This document shows positions 19,858-30,905 of a stretch of DNA of 64,000 nt, piece by piece. The notes under the pieces are model-generated. The model made no database searches. It was given only the letters and a program-made list of their open reading frames with translations, and had not been told where the DNA came from. Numbering within the stretch: position 1 is the stretch's first letter; the number at the start of each line of letters is the position of its first letter. Origin of the DNA: Adenophora triphylla var. japonica (lineage: Eukaryota > Streptophyta > Magnoliopsida > Asterales > Campanulaceae); contig JAFEMH010002445.1 in NCBI GenBank assembly GCA_022495995.1, positions 248,001 to 312,000 of the forward strand, read 5' to 3'. The position numbers and the translations under genes were made by a program.

Positions 19858-20390
19858 CAAATTGCAATTTAGGGCCTGAAGTTGAGGGGGTGTTCTCGAA
19901 ACGGAGCCACATATCTAAATTTTTTCAAATCAGGGCTCAATATCTAAATTTTTCGTCAATTAAGGGTTTTTTGACGGATTTTGTTAGAAAAGTCAGTTAA
20001 GTGACATGTGTCACGCATGTGCTGGACAAGTTGGACTAAATTGAAATGCAAATTAGTTATTAAGGAGTAAAATGTAATTTTTAAAAAATTGATGATCGTT
20101 ACAAAATATTTTTTAAAAAAATAATATTTTTTGAAAATATAATATATTGTGAAAAGCTGTAATTTTTTTTATAATTTTTAAAATATGTTAAAATAAATGT
20201 TATAAATATAAAAAAATTGTATTTTTAAAGAAAATGGTATTTTTTTTAAAATAATTAATTAATTTTTAACGTAAATCTTTGAAAATAAATGTTATAAATA
20301 TAAAAAAAAAATTGTATTTTTAAAGAAATTTAATACACTTAAAACTTTTTTTTTGAAATATAAATTTCCAAAATTAATAGTTATTATATA
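19858..20390. repeat. Left arm of a large inverted repeat, Mutator-like
   Basis: Begins AAGGGCAAATTGCAATTTAG. From 19989 (AGTCAGTTAAGTGACATGTG) to about 20390 it is the reverse complement of 26640-27206. The outer 130 bp has no counterpart at the right end. It has the look of the long terminal arms of Mutator-like elements. Non-coding. Confidence 0.6.
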
Positions 20391-20582
20391 TTTTTAATTA
20401 GCATCTATATAAAGAAACATAATAAAGAAAATGCATAATTAAATACATTAAAATTTAAAAATGACTAAAGTATAATTAATGTATTAATTATTAATTTTTA
20501 TAAACGAAATGAACCAACTCGTTACATAAAATAACAATCGTTAAAAACACAACAAAAAAACAAGATCTGGGCAACTCACTTC

Positions 20583-22847
20583 CACTACCAGAAAAAGGTG
20601 GTTTAGCGACGGAAATTTCCGTTGCTAAAATTAAATTTTCGTCGCTAAAAATAAACACCGACGGAAAAATTCCGTCGGTGGTCCGCCGCTACCAGTCCGT
20701 CGCAGTGCTCCGACGGGTCAATTTCCGCCGGTATTTTTTGATTTTACCGACGAAATTTATTTCCGCTGGTGATTTAATGGTTTCAACGACGGAAATTTCC
20801 GCCGTTAAATCAATTTAATTTAATTAAAATTTCATTTCAGTGGCGGAAATTTCCGTCGCTGTAATTAAAATTAATTTAATTAAATTAATTTCAGCGGCAG
20901 AAATTTCCGTCGCTGTAATAAAAATTAAATTAAAATAAATTAATTTTAGCGGCGGAAATTACCGTCGCTCACGGTCGCCGAGCATCACGACCGCATGGTA
21001 TGTATGTTAATTTAAATGTAGTAGTGTATGGATGCTCACGGTCGCCGAGCATCCATACCATGGGGACGCTCACGGTCGCCGAGCATCACGACCGCATGGT
21101 ATGTATGTTAATTTAAATGTAGTAGTGTATGGATGCTTTTAAATAGGTTTATGTACGTATGTTAGCTGGGAGCCATGTTGATGCTATGAAATCCATAGAT
21201 TTAGTGTAAATGTAGTGTATGCATGCTTTTAAATCAGTTTAAATGTTGCATTTATACAATTTCAAAGTAATAATCTCGCATATTTTATTTATAGGAAAGG
21301 GAGTATGGTCCGAATATCAGTTTTGTGGATGTTTACGCTAGCACCCATCTTCGGAATTCTACAGCGCCCGATCAACCTCCGCAATGAGTTGACGATCGAT
21401 CTGCTAATGCCTTTGTAAGTAAACTATCATTAAATGACTTGATTTTGAATATGTAAATTTATTTATGTACCTTACATTGTGTATATGATTATAATTGTTT
21501 GTTTTATTTTGATAGGCTGCATATCAAGCCGCCGTTGTTCCCGAAGGAACGCCTCCCGGCGAGCCCATCCCCTTCGTGCCTGATGTTTGGCACTCGGTCA
21601 CCTCTGAGGGACATCCAAAGAGAGGAGCCCGAGTGTTAGGGATGGGGGATTACGAGCGGCAATGCCCGTCGACGTCGACCGGCCGTCGGCGTTTTGATGC
21701 CCCGCTGCCGTATGATCCGAGGGTTGACACTCTGGAGGCTGCGTTGGAGGAGGAGAAACGCGAGCGGGCAAAGCTTGCGGAGGCTTTGGCGGTTCAGACG
21801 CAGATGCAGGAGGAGAATGAGCGGCGTCATCCAGAGATTCAAAGACAACATGCAGAGACTCAAAGACAATTGGCGCTGTTGATGGCTCATCTCGGCCAGG
21901 ACTCCCAGGGTAATTTCCAGCGTCCCCCAGGTTGATTGCAGACTTTTTTTAGACATTTTTGTATTAATTTATACTTGTTTGTAAACATTTGAGACATTTG
22001 GTACCCGCGGGAGCCCCTCCCCGCCTCTCCCCCCTCTCCCCCCTCCCCCCCTCCCGAATTGGTACGGTGGTATTTAGTTTTTATTTGGTACGCTGATATT
22101 TGAATTTTAGTTTTTATAGTTTTAGTTTTATAAATTGAAATGTTATATCAGGTACAAAAAATTTTGGTTTATTGATATTTTAAATTATTTTTTTTAATTT
22201 ATTTCAGAATCAGCGGCGGAAAATTTCGTCGCTGAAATTAATTTATTTCAATAAAATTCCGTCGCTAAAATAAAAATTAATTAAATAAATTAATTTCAGC
22301 GGCGGAATTTTCCGCCGCTGAAATTAATTTATTTAATTAATTTTTATTTCAGCGACGGAATTTACGCCGCTATAATCATTTAATTTTTATTTAATTTTTG
22401 ATTTCAGCGGCGGAAATTTCCGTCGCTGTAATAAAATTTAAATTAAAATTAAATAATTTCAGCGACGGTAATTTCCGCCGCTGAAATTAATTTATTTTAA
22501 TTTAATTTTTATTACAGCGACGGAAATTTCCGTCGCTGAAATTAATTTAATTAAATTAATTTTTATTACAGCGACGGAAATTTCCGCCGCTGAAATGAAA
22601 ATTTAATTAAATTAAATTAATATAGCAGCGGAAATTTCCGTCGCTATAACCATTAATTCACCGGCGGAATTAAATTTCGTCGGGAAAATAAAAAAATAGC
22701 GGCGGAAATTGACCCGTCGGAGCACTGCGACGAGCTGGTAGCGGCGGACCACCGACGAAATTTTTCCACCGGTGATTAATTTTAGCGACGGAAATTTAAT
22801 TTTAGCGGCGGAAATTTCCGTCGCTAAATGACCTTTTTCTGGTGGTG
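20583..22847. mobile_element. CACTA-like element, 2265 bp
   Basis: Left CACTACCAGAAAAAGG and right (reverse strand) CACCACCAGAAAAAGG, each followed by TTTAGCGACGG-type sequence. Subterminal arrays of GGCGGAAATTTCCGTCGC in both orientations cover about 20600-20970 and 22205-22830, and a block of about 90 bp with CACGGTCGCCGAGCATC is repeated at about 20978-21120. The flanking triplets (TTC, TAT) do not match, so the TSD is not confirmed. The centre carries a broken transposon gene. Confidence 0.75.
21301..21935 (+). pseudogene. En/Spm-type transposon protein fragment with intron and nonsense codon
   Basis: Exon at about 21301-21414 (frame EYGPNISFVDVYASTHLR, then a TGA where the family usually has Trp before VD.R), intron 21415-21515 (GTAAGT to TAG), exon 21516-21935. 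The second exon reads WHSVTSEGHPKRGARVLGMG, matching the C-terminal signature of plant Transposase_24 (Ptta/En/Spm) proteins, followed by an acidic/basic coiled coil rich in EEEKRERAKLAEAL and RQHAETQRQL. GC content is much higher than its surroundings. It is a C-terminal piece only, carried inside the CACTA-like element; not functional. Confidence 0.7.
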
Positions 22848-24273
22848 TATACGGGTGGTACCACATTGGGGCCTGAAGTCTTAAAACTGTCAATTTGGGG
22901 CTCGAAGTTACTATTTTGATCAATTTGGGACTTTTTGACATTTTCTGTCAAAAAATACCGTTAAGTAACCATGTGATATGCACGTGAGATTCAGTGAGGA
23001 CATTTTGGTCATATCATAGGCTTCAGGCCCTAAAGTGTCATTTACCCTATAAAATAATAAATAAAAATATTTAGTTTTTTTTTTTACAAAAAATAATTAG
23101 TAAATTTAAAATATTGAAAAAAATAAAGATAATAGTTAAAATGATTTAAAATAATTTAAGATATTAACTATTATCCTTTTTTCTAATAATTTAAAATACT
23201 ACTTATTTTGCTTCAAAAAAAATTATTAATTATTTTAGATTGGATAATTTATAAAATATATAAATAAAAATAGATTAAATAAATAAATATTTATAAAAAA
23301 ATTACTAATCATATATTTAAAGATGGAATAATGTAGTAAGTGCTATTTCATAAATACACAAATAATAAAAAAGAGTGAGAATTAAAATAAAATAAAATAA
23401 TTATCATCTAATTTAAAAAAATAAACAAAAAAAAAATCAACATGATTAAAACATTTCTTGGAAACAGCAGTATTATTTTTGAAGCATTATTATACCTAAA
23501 CTAAAATTAAATGACAACTACTATTATCAAAAAATAAAAAATAAAAGAAAAATCGTTCCCATCTTCATCTCCCCTTATCCCATTCCCCAATTTTCCCCAA
23601 TCTGCCATCACTCACCAACACTACTAATAAACCTACCATCCACCACCCATTACCACCCAAAACCATCAAATCCCGACTTGTTCATGGACCCCTAAATTGA
23701 AAAAAACAATGGATTCATTCCCCAATCAAAAACACAACAAACCCACCACCACAACCGCCGTCGCCGCCCCCAACAAACAACACCCAAAACCATCAAACTC
23801 CAACTTGTTCATGGCAACTTTCTAAAGAAGGTGTCGAAATCCATCAAAGATCTGGTCAACGACGCCAATTTTGACCGCTCTGCCACCGATTTCTCTCTCA
23901 AGACCAGGGATTTCAGCCACATCGCTCTTATGTCTCTCCATCTTAGATCTGAGGGATTCGAGACTCAACCCATTTATATTCCAGCCACCGATTTCTAATA
24001 ATATCAATTAACCCAATTTATATTTTTTTCTTAATCAAGTTTTTTTTTTCAATTTAGGGCCTGAAGTCTACGCGAAATGACCAAAATTTCCTCACTAAAT
24101 CTTACGTGATTCGCACGTGGTCACTTAACGACATTTTTTTACGAAAAACGTCAAAAAATCTCAAATTGATCAAAATAGTAACTTGGGGCTCCAAATTGAC
24201 AATTTTAAGACTTCAGACCCCAATGTGGTACCGCTCGTATAATTCAGGCCGTAAATTTTCATTTGCCCTTTAT
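22848..24273. mobile_element. Mutator-like element with about 200-bp inverted arms around genic-looking sequence
   Basis: 22848-23050 (GGTACCACATTGGGGCCTGA) is the reverse complement of about 24045-24242 (TCAGACCCCAATGTGGTACC). The right arm extends further to a GGGCAAAT-type end (rev. comp. AAAGGGCAAATG at 24273), matching the start of the arm at 19858. Between the arms, 23060-23550 is plain AT-rich DNA, and 23560-24000 is CCACCA/CCGCCG-rich with GCCACCGATTTCT twice, resembling a captured exon fragment. The left outer end is replaced by the CACTA-like element. TSD not found. Confidence 0.55.
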
Positions 24274-25428
24274 TAAATATGAGTCCAAAATAATTTATAC
24301 TAAAAATAATTTATAATAAAAAATTAAAACTAATGAAAGTATACACAGGTTATAATTATTTAACCAAGACAATGAATAATATAAATTTTGGAAGCTTTTT
24401 GTATACACATATTTCGTGATGTGAGGAACTTCAGTGATTATTCCAATAGAAATTGTTATTTTAAAATATTTTTTCTTAAATGATTTATTTTACTACTCTG
24501 TTATTTTACTATTCATTATATAATTGTAAAATTGAAAATTTTGAATAGCAAGCGTATTTATACATCTTTGCTAAAATAAATATTTTTAAAATATTCCTAA
24601 ATCAAAAGTTTGATATTCATTTGTTTTTTATTCTAAAAGGACAATTCATTTGAATTTGAAGTATTCACTTTGGAAAATAAGATAAATATTCTTATTATTC
24701 ACTTTTAAATATTTAATTTATGATAATAAAAAAATAGTGAAAGAAATTTAGTAAAACCGTTTAGAACAAAGCTTTTTATAAAAAAAACAATTTTAAAACA
24801 AAAAATTTTTACATTGGAGTTTATTAAGAGATAAAGTAGTAATGATTAAAACAAAATCATCTATTTAGTCAACATACTTAGTAGCTTTATTATGACAACA
24901 ATTGTATCAACTTTTGATTCTTTTTATAATTTGTATAATTTTGATATAATTAAATAAATAAAACTAAAATTAACAACTATAGTTAAAACTAATGTAACAA
25001 TTTATCCAATTTTTTAGTAAAATAAACTCTCAAAAAAAAAATCTTAAATTAACACAAAATAATGTCTTATTCGTCAAAAAGTGCATGACACCGGAAAGTT
25101 AGCAAAGTCTTTTATGTGTTAATATTTTCATTCATATAATGTGGGGATCAATAAAACCTGTAAAATAGTAAATAAAATAATAAGAAATAAAATAAACATG
25201 AAATAATAAAATTTCATCTATATAAAGTGGGGGATCAACAAAAAAGTTCAGTTAGATTATACTTCCTTCATCATATTATAAAATTCACACTTACTATTTG
25301 CTCAGAAATTAAGGAAAAATGTTAGTGAATTGAGTGTTGTTAGTATGTAAAATGAGGTTGGTGAGAGAAAATGAGTTGTTGTTCTAAGTATGATATGCGA
25401 GTCCGATTAATATAAAAATAATAAAATA
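24274..25428. other. AT-rich intergenic sequence
   Basis: No coding region, RNA gene or element end recognised. Two loosely similar segments (ATAATGTGGGGATCAA at about 25137 and ATAAAGTGGGGGATCAA at about 25223) suggest an old local duplication. Confidence 0.4.
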
Positions 25429-25744
25429 CTCCCTCCGTCCATTTACATACTTCACACTTTCTATTTTGGGCGTCCACTTACTTATTTCACACTTTGTCTC
25501 TTTCCTAAAATGGAAACTTTATATTATTAAAATATTAACCCTACCCCACAATAATTTACTATTCCCTCCACTCATTCTCTCTCCTACATTATTTAAATAC
25601 TCACAACACCATTATAATTTAATATTCCCTCCACTCATTCTCTCTCCTATTTTACTTTCACACTCACAACACTTTCAATATAATACTCTCTCCTTAATAA
25701 ACGTGTAAACAGTAACCGTAAACTATGTAAATGGACGGAGGGAG
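25429..25744. mobile_element. Stowaway-type MITE, 316 bp
   Basis: CTCCCTCCGTCCATTTACAT at both ends in inverted orientation, with TA at 25427-25428 and 25745-25746. An internal repeat TATTCCCTCCACTCATTCTC occurs twice. No coding. Confidence 0.9.
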
Positions 25745-25768
25745 TATTTCCATTTTACAAAGTATATA

Positions 25769-26110
25769 CTCTCTACGTCCCACCCGACTTAGGACCAATT
25801 TCCATTTTTGGCGTCCCATTCGACTTATAACATCTCAAAATGGCAAATTTATATTATTTTTATATTTAATGAGACTCACTTGTCATACTTATAACAACAA
25901 TCTCCTTAATATGCCCGTTACCCATTTTCTCTCATATTTTATTTTTCATACTCACAATACATCTTCCACTCATTCTCTCCTCTTATTATATTAATATTTT
26001 TTAATTTCTGTGTCGGAAGAGAAAATCCTAAATCAGATTAGACATAGGGATTAGTTTGTAGTGGGATGCCATGTGAGAAAAGTGTGTAGTTTGTAGTGAG
26101 ACAGAATGAG
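25769..26110. mobile_element. Stowaway-type MITE, 342 bp, diverged
   Basis: Left CTCTCTACGTCCCACC, right (reverse) CTCATTCTGTCTCACT, flanked by TA. It lies 24 bp from the preceding MITE. Confidence 0.65.
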
Positions 26111-26426
26111 TATATTTTTTAAAATTAAATAAATAATGCCAAAAGTATCCATGTTTATTATTTATTTTTTTAAAATTTTTTTTGGTGAAATACTCCATAT
26201 TAATGTTAAAAAAAACAGTTGACGATAAGGATAAAGAATTGATAAGAATGATCTTATTAAATTGAATATAATCTCAATTCTTTTGCAAGATATTTTAGTT
26301 CTTTTATTTTCAAACATTTATTAGGACAACATTAAAAACACTCTCAACAATAGCTTTTAGATTTGTCACTATTTTGGAGGAAAAATCTTATTTTTGAATT
26401 TTAAGTATACCAAAAGACACTATTTT

Positions 26427-26484
<58 letters not shown>

Positions 26485-26639
26485 TGGGTTTTGATTTCTG
26501 GTAGATCTGGACAAAAAGTTGGGGCTTTGAAGAATTGTAAATGGGTTTATGTTTAGAGAAGGTTGAAGATGAGGATAAATTGACCATCTTACATTCCAAA
26601 GAACCTTGTTAGATTTTTCTTGCAATTTTTTTTATTTAT
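26111..26639. other. AT-rich intergenic with TA microsatellite
   Basis: Contains an uninterrupted TA run at 26431-26481. No gene recognised. Confidence 0.6.
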
Positions 26640-27206
26640 TAATTTTGTAAATTAATATTTCAAAAAAAAGTTTTAAGTGTATTAAATTTCTTTAAAATAC
26701 ATTTTTTTATATTTATAACATTTATTTTACAAGATTTACGTTAAAAATTAATTAATTTTTTTTTAAAAAATACTATTTTCTTTAAAAATACAATTTTTTT
26801 TCATATTTATAACATTTATTTTACAAGATTTACGTTAAAAATTAATTAATTTTTTTTAAAAAAAAATACTATTTTCTTTAAAAATACAATTTTTTTATTT
26901 ATAACATTTATTTTACAAGATTTATGTTAAAAATTAATTATTTTTTTTTAAAAAAAATACTATTTTCTTTAAAAATACAATTTTTTTATATTTATAACAT
27001 TTATTTTAACATATTTTAAAAAGTATAAAAAAAATTACAGCTTTTCACAATATATTATATTTTCAAAAAATATTGTTTAAAAAAAATATTTTGTAACGGT
27101 CATCAATTTTTAAAAAATTATATTTCATTCCTTAATAACTAATTTGCATTTCAATTTAGTCCAACTTGACCGGCACATGCGTGACACATGTCACTTAACT
27201 GACTTT
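26640..27206. repeat. Right arm of the large inverted repeat, with internal tandem units
   Basis: Reverse complement of 19989-20390 (ends ..CATGTCACTTAACTGACTTT). It is longer than the left arm because a unit of about 85-95 bp (ACAAGATTTACGTTAAAAAT, then TACTATTTTCTTTAAAAATA) is repeated about four times at 26700-27010. It ends just 3' of F-box copy D. Confidence 0.65.
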
Positions 27207-27402
27207 ATTCATCATCACTTTCAATAATAACAACACCAACAAATTAAATAAAATGTTTAAGGGGGATTTTATTCAATTTACTCTATAACCCAAACATTAA
27301 AACCCCAAATTAAAGCATGAAAATATTGCCCAACTCTATTTCTAAACATGAAATTATCACCCAACTAAATAAAAATTAATTCAAAAATTACGTTGTGAAT
27401 GG

Positions 27403-28101
27403 TCATCGATCCAAATACCTTCTCATCCTCATCATAATTTCTCTTCCATTCTTCATCATCTTCAACTTCTTCATCTCCAATAATTCTTCATCGCTAATAC
27501 ATACGGACAAGTTTGGGTTTGAAATTCCAACACTAAGAAGAGCGGGGAAGTCTTTAATACACAAGAATAGCAAATGATTCCCCAAAATCACCTCCGTCCA
27601 TATCTTTATTCTTTTCAACGATTCAAAGGTTGATGATCCACGTTTTGAATCTTCGTACCATTTGTTTAAGACATCTAGATACGTAAAATTTGATCTGGAC
27701 AAGGCATCATATGTTATATGCCATAGCCTGGACCCATCGACGTTGTCATAATCATGATTGGAGAAGACTAGATGAAGAGAACGAAGGTCGAGAAACTTGG
27801 TCAACAAGGCTGTGGTTTCCTTGTAGGTCGACTTGACTTCTAACCTTAATTTAAACAAAATATTGTTGTAATTATCAGATTCTTCCTGAGGGTAAGAGAG
27901 GGAAGGGAGGGTGAGTTTAACATGGGAAACGTGAAGGATTGCGGAAGCAAATCGATGTGAAACGAGAGAGCATTGTGTTAGGAATTTTAGGTCATTGCCT
28001 TCGGGTAGCTTTTGGATTATGAAGACAATTACATCAATTGGGAGACATTCAAAGGGGTCTGTTGAAGAAGAAGAAGATTTCTTGATTACTTTGGCAGCCA
28101 T
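27403..28101 (-). CDS. F-box protein, type 1, copy D (232 aa, intact frame)
   Basis: A complete frame from ATG 28101 to a stop at 27403. Residues 1-15 are MAAKVIKKSSSSSTD. The F-box is at about 16-55 (PFECLPIDVIVFIIQ, then LTQCSLVSHRFASAI). A substrate-side region follows, with LTKFLDLRSLHLVFSNHDYD, FESLKRIKIWTEVI and FLCIKDFPALLSVGISNPN. The C-terminus is Lys/Met/Arg rich. Expected role: substrate receptor of an SCF ubiquitin ligase. It is the best-preserved F-box gene in the window and the near-duplicate of copy A. The Mutator-like insertion 230 bp upstream of its ATG may affect its promoter. Confidence 0.75.
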   Translation of the reverse strand: MAAKVIKKSSSSSTDPFECLPIDVIVFIIQKLPEGNDLKFLTQCSLVSHRFASAILHVSHVKLTLPSLSYPQEESDNYNNILFKLRLEVKSTYKETTALLTKFLDLRSLHLVFSNHDYDNVDGSRLWHITYDALSRSNFTYLDVLNKWYEDSKRGSSTFESLKRIKIWTEVILGNHLLFLCIKDFPALLSVGISNPNLSVCISDEELLEMKKLKMMKNGREIMMRMRRYLDR

Positions 28102-28330
28102 GAAACAAAGATCTTAATTTAATTATTTTTTTGAGAGAGCTCAATTTGTGAAAATATATTGGCGGTAGATTCCGGTTCCATAAATGAAACGTAAAAACAA
28201 TTCCTTTACATCTAAGGAGTCCATATGAAGACCAACTCCTTGTTCTACAAGGAATTGAATTTATTTTATTGATATAATAATTATAATACTATAATTCAAT
28301 AAAAAGAAAGTCCGAATCATGGTTGAATAA
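28102..28330. other. Promoter-proximal flank of F-box copy D
   Basis: Matches 657-905. It ends at the 9-bp target duplication GTTGAATAA (28322-28330). Confidence 0.5.
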
Positions 28331-29549
28331 GAGTTGGTCTTATGAAAAACTAGTTTTTTCTTAAGATATGAAAAAACGTGTTTTCAAATTAAGCGGTGGC
28401 AATTTTGTAAATACTGGCAACCATGTTCAAAATAAACGGTGGCATTTTTGTAATTACTGGTTTCCCCGTTTATGCCAGTGTCTGTTTAACAAACTGCCAG
28501 TGTGATAAAGTGCCAGTTCATGTATCACAAATTGCCAGTGAAAAAAGTGCCAGTACCAATTTAACAAAGTGCCAGTGTAAACTGACACTGGCACTTTGTT
28601 AAACTGGCACTGGCACTTTTACACGGGCACTTTTATATACATGAACTGGCACTCTTCACACTGGCACTCTGTTCAACTAACACTGGCACTTTGTTACACT
28701 AATATTTTTGCTGGCTCTCAAAAGCACAAGCACTGGCATTCAAAAAAACATGAACTGGCATTCAAAATCACGTACACTGGCACTCAAATACACAGACACT
28801 GGCACTCAAAAAACACTGATAATCATTTTTGCTGGCATTCAAAAAATATGGATGGCACTCTATTATACACTAACTGGCACTCCAAAATACATGGACTGGC
28901 ACTCCAAAACACATAAACTGGCATCTAATTACCTAGTCCACCAATACATTAAATTCTCAAACTGGTACTCAAATGCTTATAAACTGGCATTAATTATCAC
29001 TAAAACTGGCACATAAAAATCCAAATCCCTAACGTAAAATCCCAATCCCTACGTGCCACTCTCTCTCTCTAACCTCTCTCTAAACGCAATTCCATTCGCC
29101 TTTCTCCAGTCGTCTTCTTCTTCTCCGATCTCTACCCAAATCGGTGCCCCCATCTTTGCCGACCAGCCAAAATTGACCTAAGCTTGCAATCGATCTGAGT
29201 TTTGTTCTCAAAGAATTCATATTTGGATCTCTTTCCGTCGAGCGTGTGTGCATTCGATCTGAGTTTTGTTCTCAAAGAATTCATATTTGGTTGTTGCCGA
29301 TTGATTTGGAATTGGCGTTGGTCTTGGATTGAGGGAGAATTAGGTTTGGTTGAAGTCGCCGGTGAGGAAGAGGATTGGTTGAGGGATTTGGTCCGGCAAT
29401 GGAGGTCGGGCTTGGAGAAGAAGAAGACGCAGGGAGCTCCTTTGCGTATAGAGAGAGAGTGCGTATAGTGAGAGAGAGAGAATGGGCCGTTGAAGAAAAC
29501 ACGTTTTTTCGTAAGGTTAGAAAAAACGCGTTTTTTATAAGTTTTTGGC
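28331..29549. mobile_element. Non-autonomous Mutator-like element, 1219 bp
   Basis: Flanked by the perfect 9-bp duplication GTTGAATAA (28322-28330, 29550-29558). The empty site GTTGAATAATACTC is seen once at about 893 beside copy A. The terminal inverted repeats are about 55 bp, sharing CTTATGAAAAAC / CTTATAAAAAAC and GAAAAAACGTGTTTTC. The interior has two parts: TGGCAC-rich repeats (28430-29010), then 29040-29500, which looks like captured 5' UTR/exon sequence (CTCTCTCT, TCTTCTTCTTCTCCGATC) with CGATCTGAGTTTTGTTCTCA repeated twice. No transposase. The same terminal sequence occurs at 12994 and 16985. Confidence 0.9.
28430..29010. repeat. TGGCACT minisatellite-like array
   Basis: Tens of TGCCAGT or ACTGGCA motifs, at first in one orientation (28470-28570), then inverted (28575-29010), usually 13-20 bp apart. 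Plus-strand reading frames rich in TGTQ and HWHS arise from it and are not genes. Confidence 0.8.
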
Positions 29550-29639
29550 GTTGAATAATACTCAAATTTACAAAATATTATATTATTAGCCACTTCTAGG
29601 GATTTAGGGGTAACATATTTATTTAATCTACATTAAGTT

Positions 29640-29942
29640 AGCGTTTCGCTGGTAGCCAGACATGAGTAGGAATCTTGTGTTTTCCAAACTGTAAAGCCCT
29701 CGAGAATGGTAAGGGAGACTGAGTTTGACTATGATCGCGAGGATTTGAAGGATCACGGAAGCAAATAGACGGGAAATGAGCGAGAATTGTGTTAGAAATT
29801 TGAGATCGTTGCCGTTGGGTAGCTTCTGAATTATAAAGATGATTATATCATTTGGGAGCCTTTCAAAAGGGTTGGTATCCATAGCTATAATCAATAATTT
29901 GAAGGCTGCAAACGTTTCTCGTTTAGGGTTACGCATCTGCAA
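29640..29942 (-). pseudogene. F-box pseudogene, type 2, copy E (3' half deleted)
   Basis: The likely ATG is at 29882 (MDTNPFERLP); a longer frame starts at 29942. The F-box is complete (PFERLPNDIIIFIIQKLP, QFSLISRLFASVILQI), followed by VKLSLPYHSRGLYSLENTR. The coding sequence then stops at about 29640, where it is fused to the flank of copy D, so everything after about 80 residues is lost by deletion. Copy B shows what the 3' end looked like. Confidence 0.75.
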
Positions 29943-30682
29943 TATTAATAGGGGTATTACTATTTATCATATAGTCCTATAATTTAATACTCCCTGACCC
30001 CGATTATGGTTTATAGTTTGACTTTACACGAGTATTAAGAAAAAGTAAATGTTGTGAGGATGAGAAGTAAAGTAGGAGGAAAAAGTGTGTAGAGAATTTT
30101 TATTGTGAGAATGACAAGTGTATCTAATTATCCATTTTTAGTGATAAATCAACTAACAACCTTACTTTGGGATAGACCAAAAAGGAAAGTATGAACTTTT
30201 AAAGTATGAGGTTTCACCTTAAAATGAATTGGTATTAAGGGGAGTGACTCATGGTCTTTATATATTATAAACAAGGTTTATCAACTTCCGATATAGGATA
30301 ATATCTCTAACACGTCATCTCACGTGTAGTCGGGCTTTGTCAAAGGCTAACGATGTGAACTTGTAATTAATCTGGTGAAGCGGAACAACATCGTGGATCG
30401 TTGGGCCTTCACGTGTAACATACCTGCTCTAATATCATCTTAAAGTCTGAGGTTCCACTTTAAACCAATTGCTACTAAGAGAAATGACTTAGGATCCTTA
30501 TTTATTATAAGAAAGGTTTGTCAATTCGATAGGGATTAATATCTCTAACAGTAACCTTACTTACTCTGGACGGAGGGAGCATAAATAACCGTATAGGACA
30601 TGTGTTTCTAGAATTGTTCATAAGGTCCATAAACATTTAATGGACAAACATACCTTTCCCACTTAAAATGAGCCCTCCCTGT
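29943..30682. other. F-box E upstream flank with MITE remnant
   Basis: Matches 3020-3342 and 4025-4130 upstream of copy B. A degraded Stowaway-type element lies at about 29991-30215 and a CGGAGGGAG half-end at about 30575. A partly duplicated segment (CCTTCACGTGTAACATAC, TCTAATATCATCTTAAAGT) is at about 30400-30450. No gene. Confidence 0.5.
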
Positions 30683-30905
30683 CATGGGCGGACCCAGGAT
30701 AAAAATGGAGGGGGTTCACAAATTACATTAACCAAAAACTTCAAAAAATTAATTGTTTGTTACATACTAAGTGTCTGTTTTTTGCCAAGGGGGTGGGCAA
30801 ACTGGTAAGTGTGGGGGGTGCACTTAGTACTAATTTATTTATTTTTTTTGCCGGTCAAGCTTGACTTTGGGGGGTTCCCCTCCACCCCCTTTGCAAAGGG
30901 TGTGT

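Noticed and set aside
28596..29016. Two overlapping plus-strand frames rich in His/Trp/Thr/Gly
   Set aside because: They are translations of the TGGCACT repeat array.
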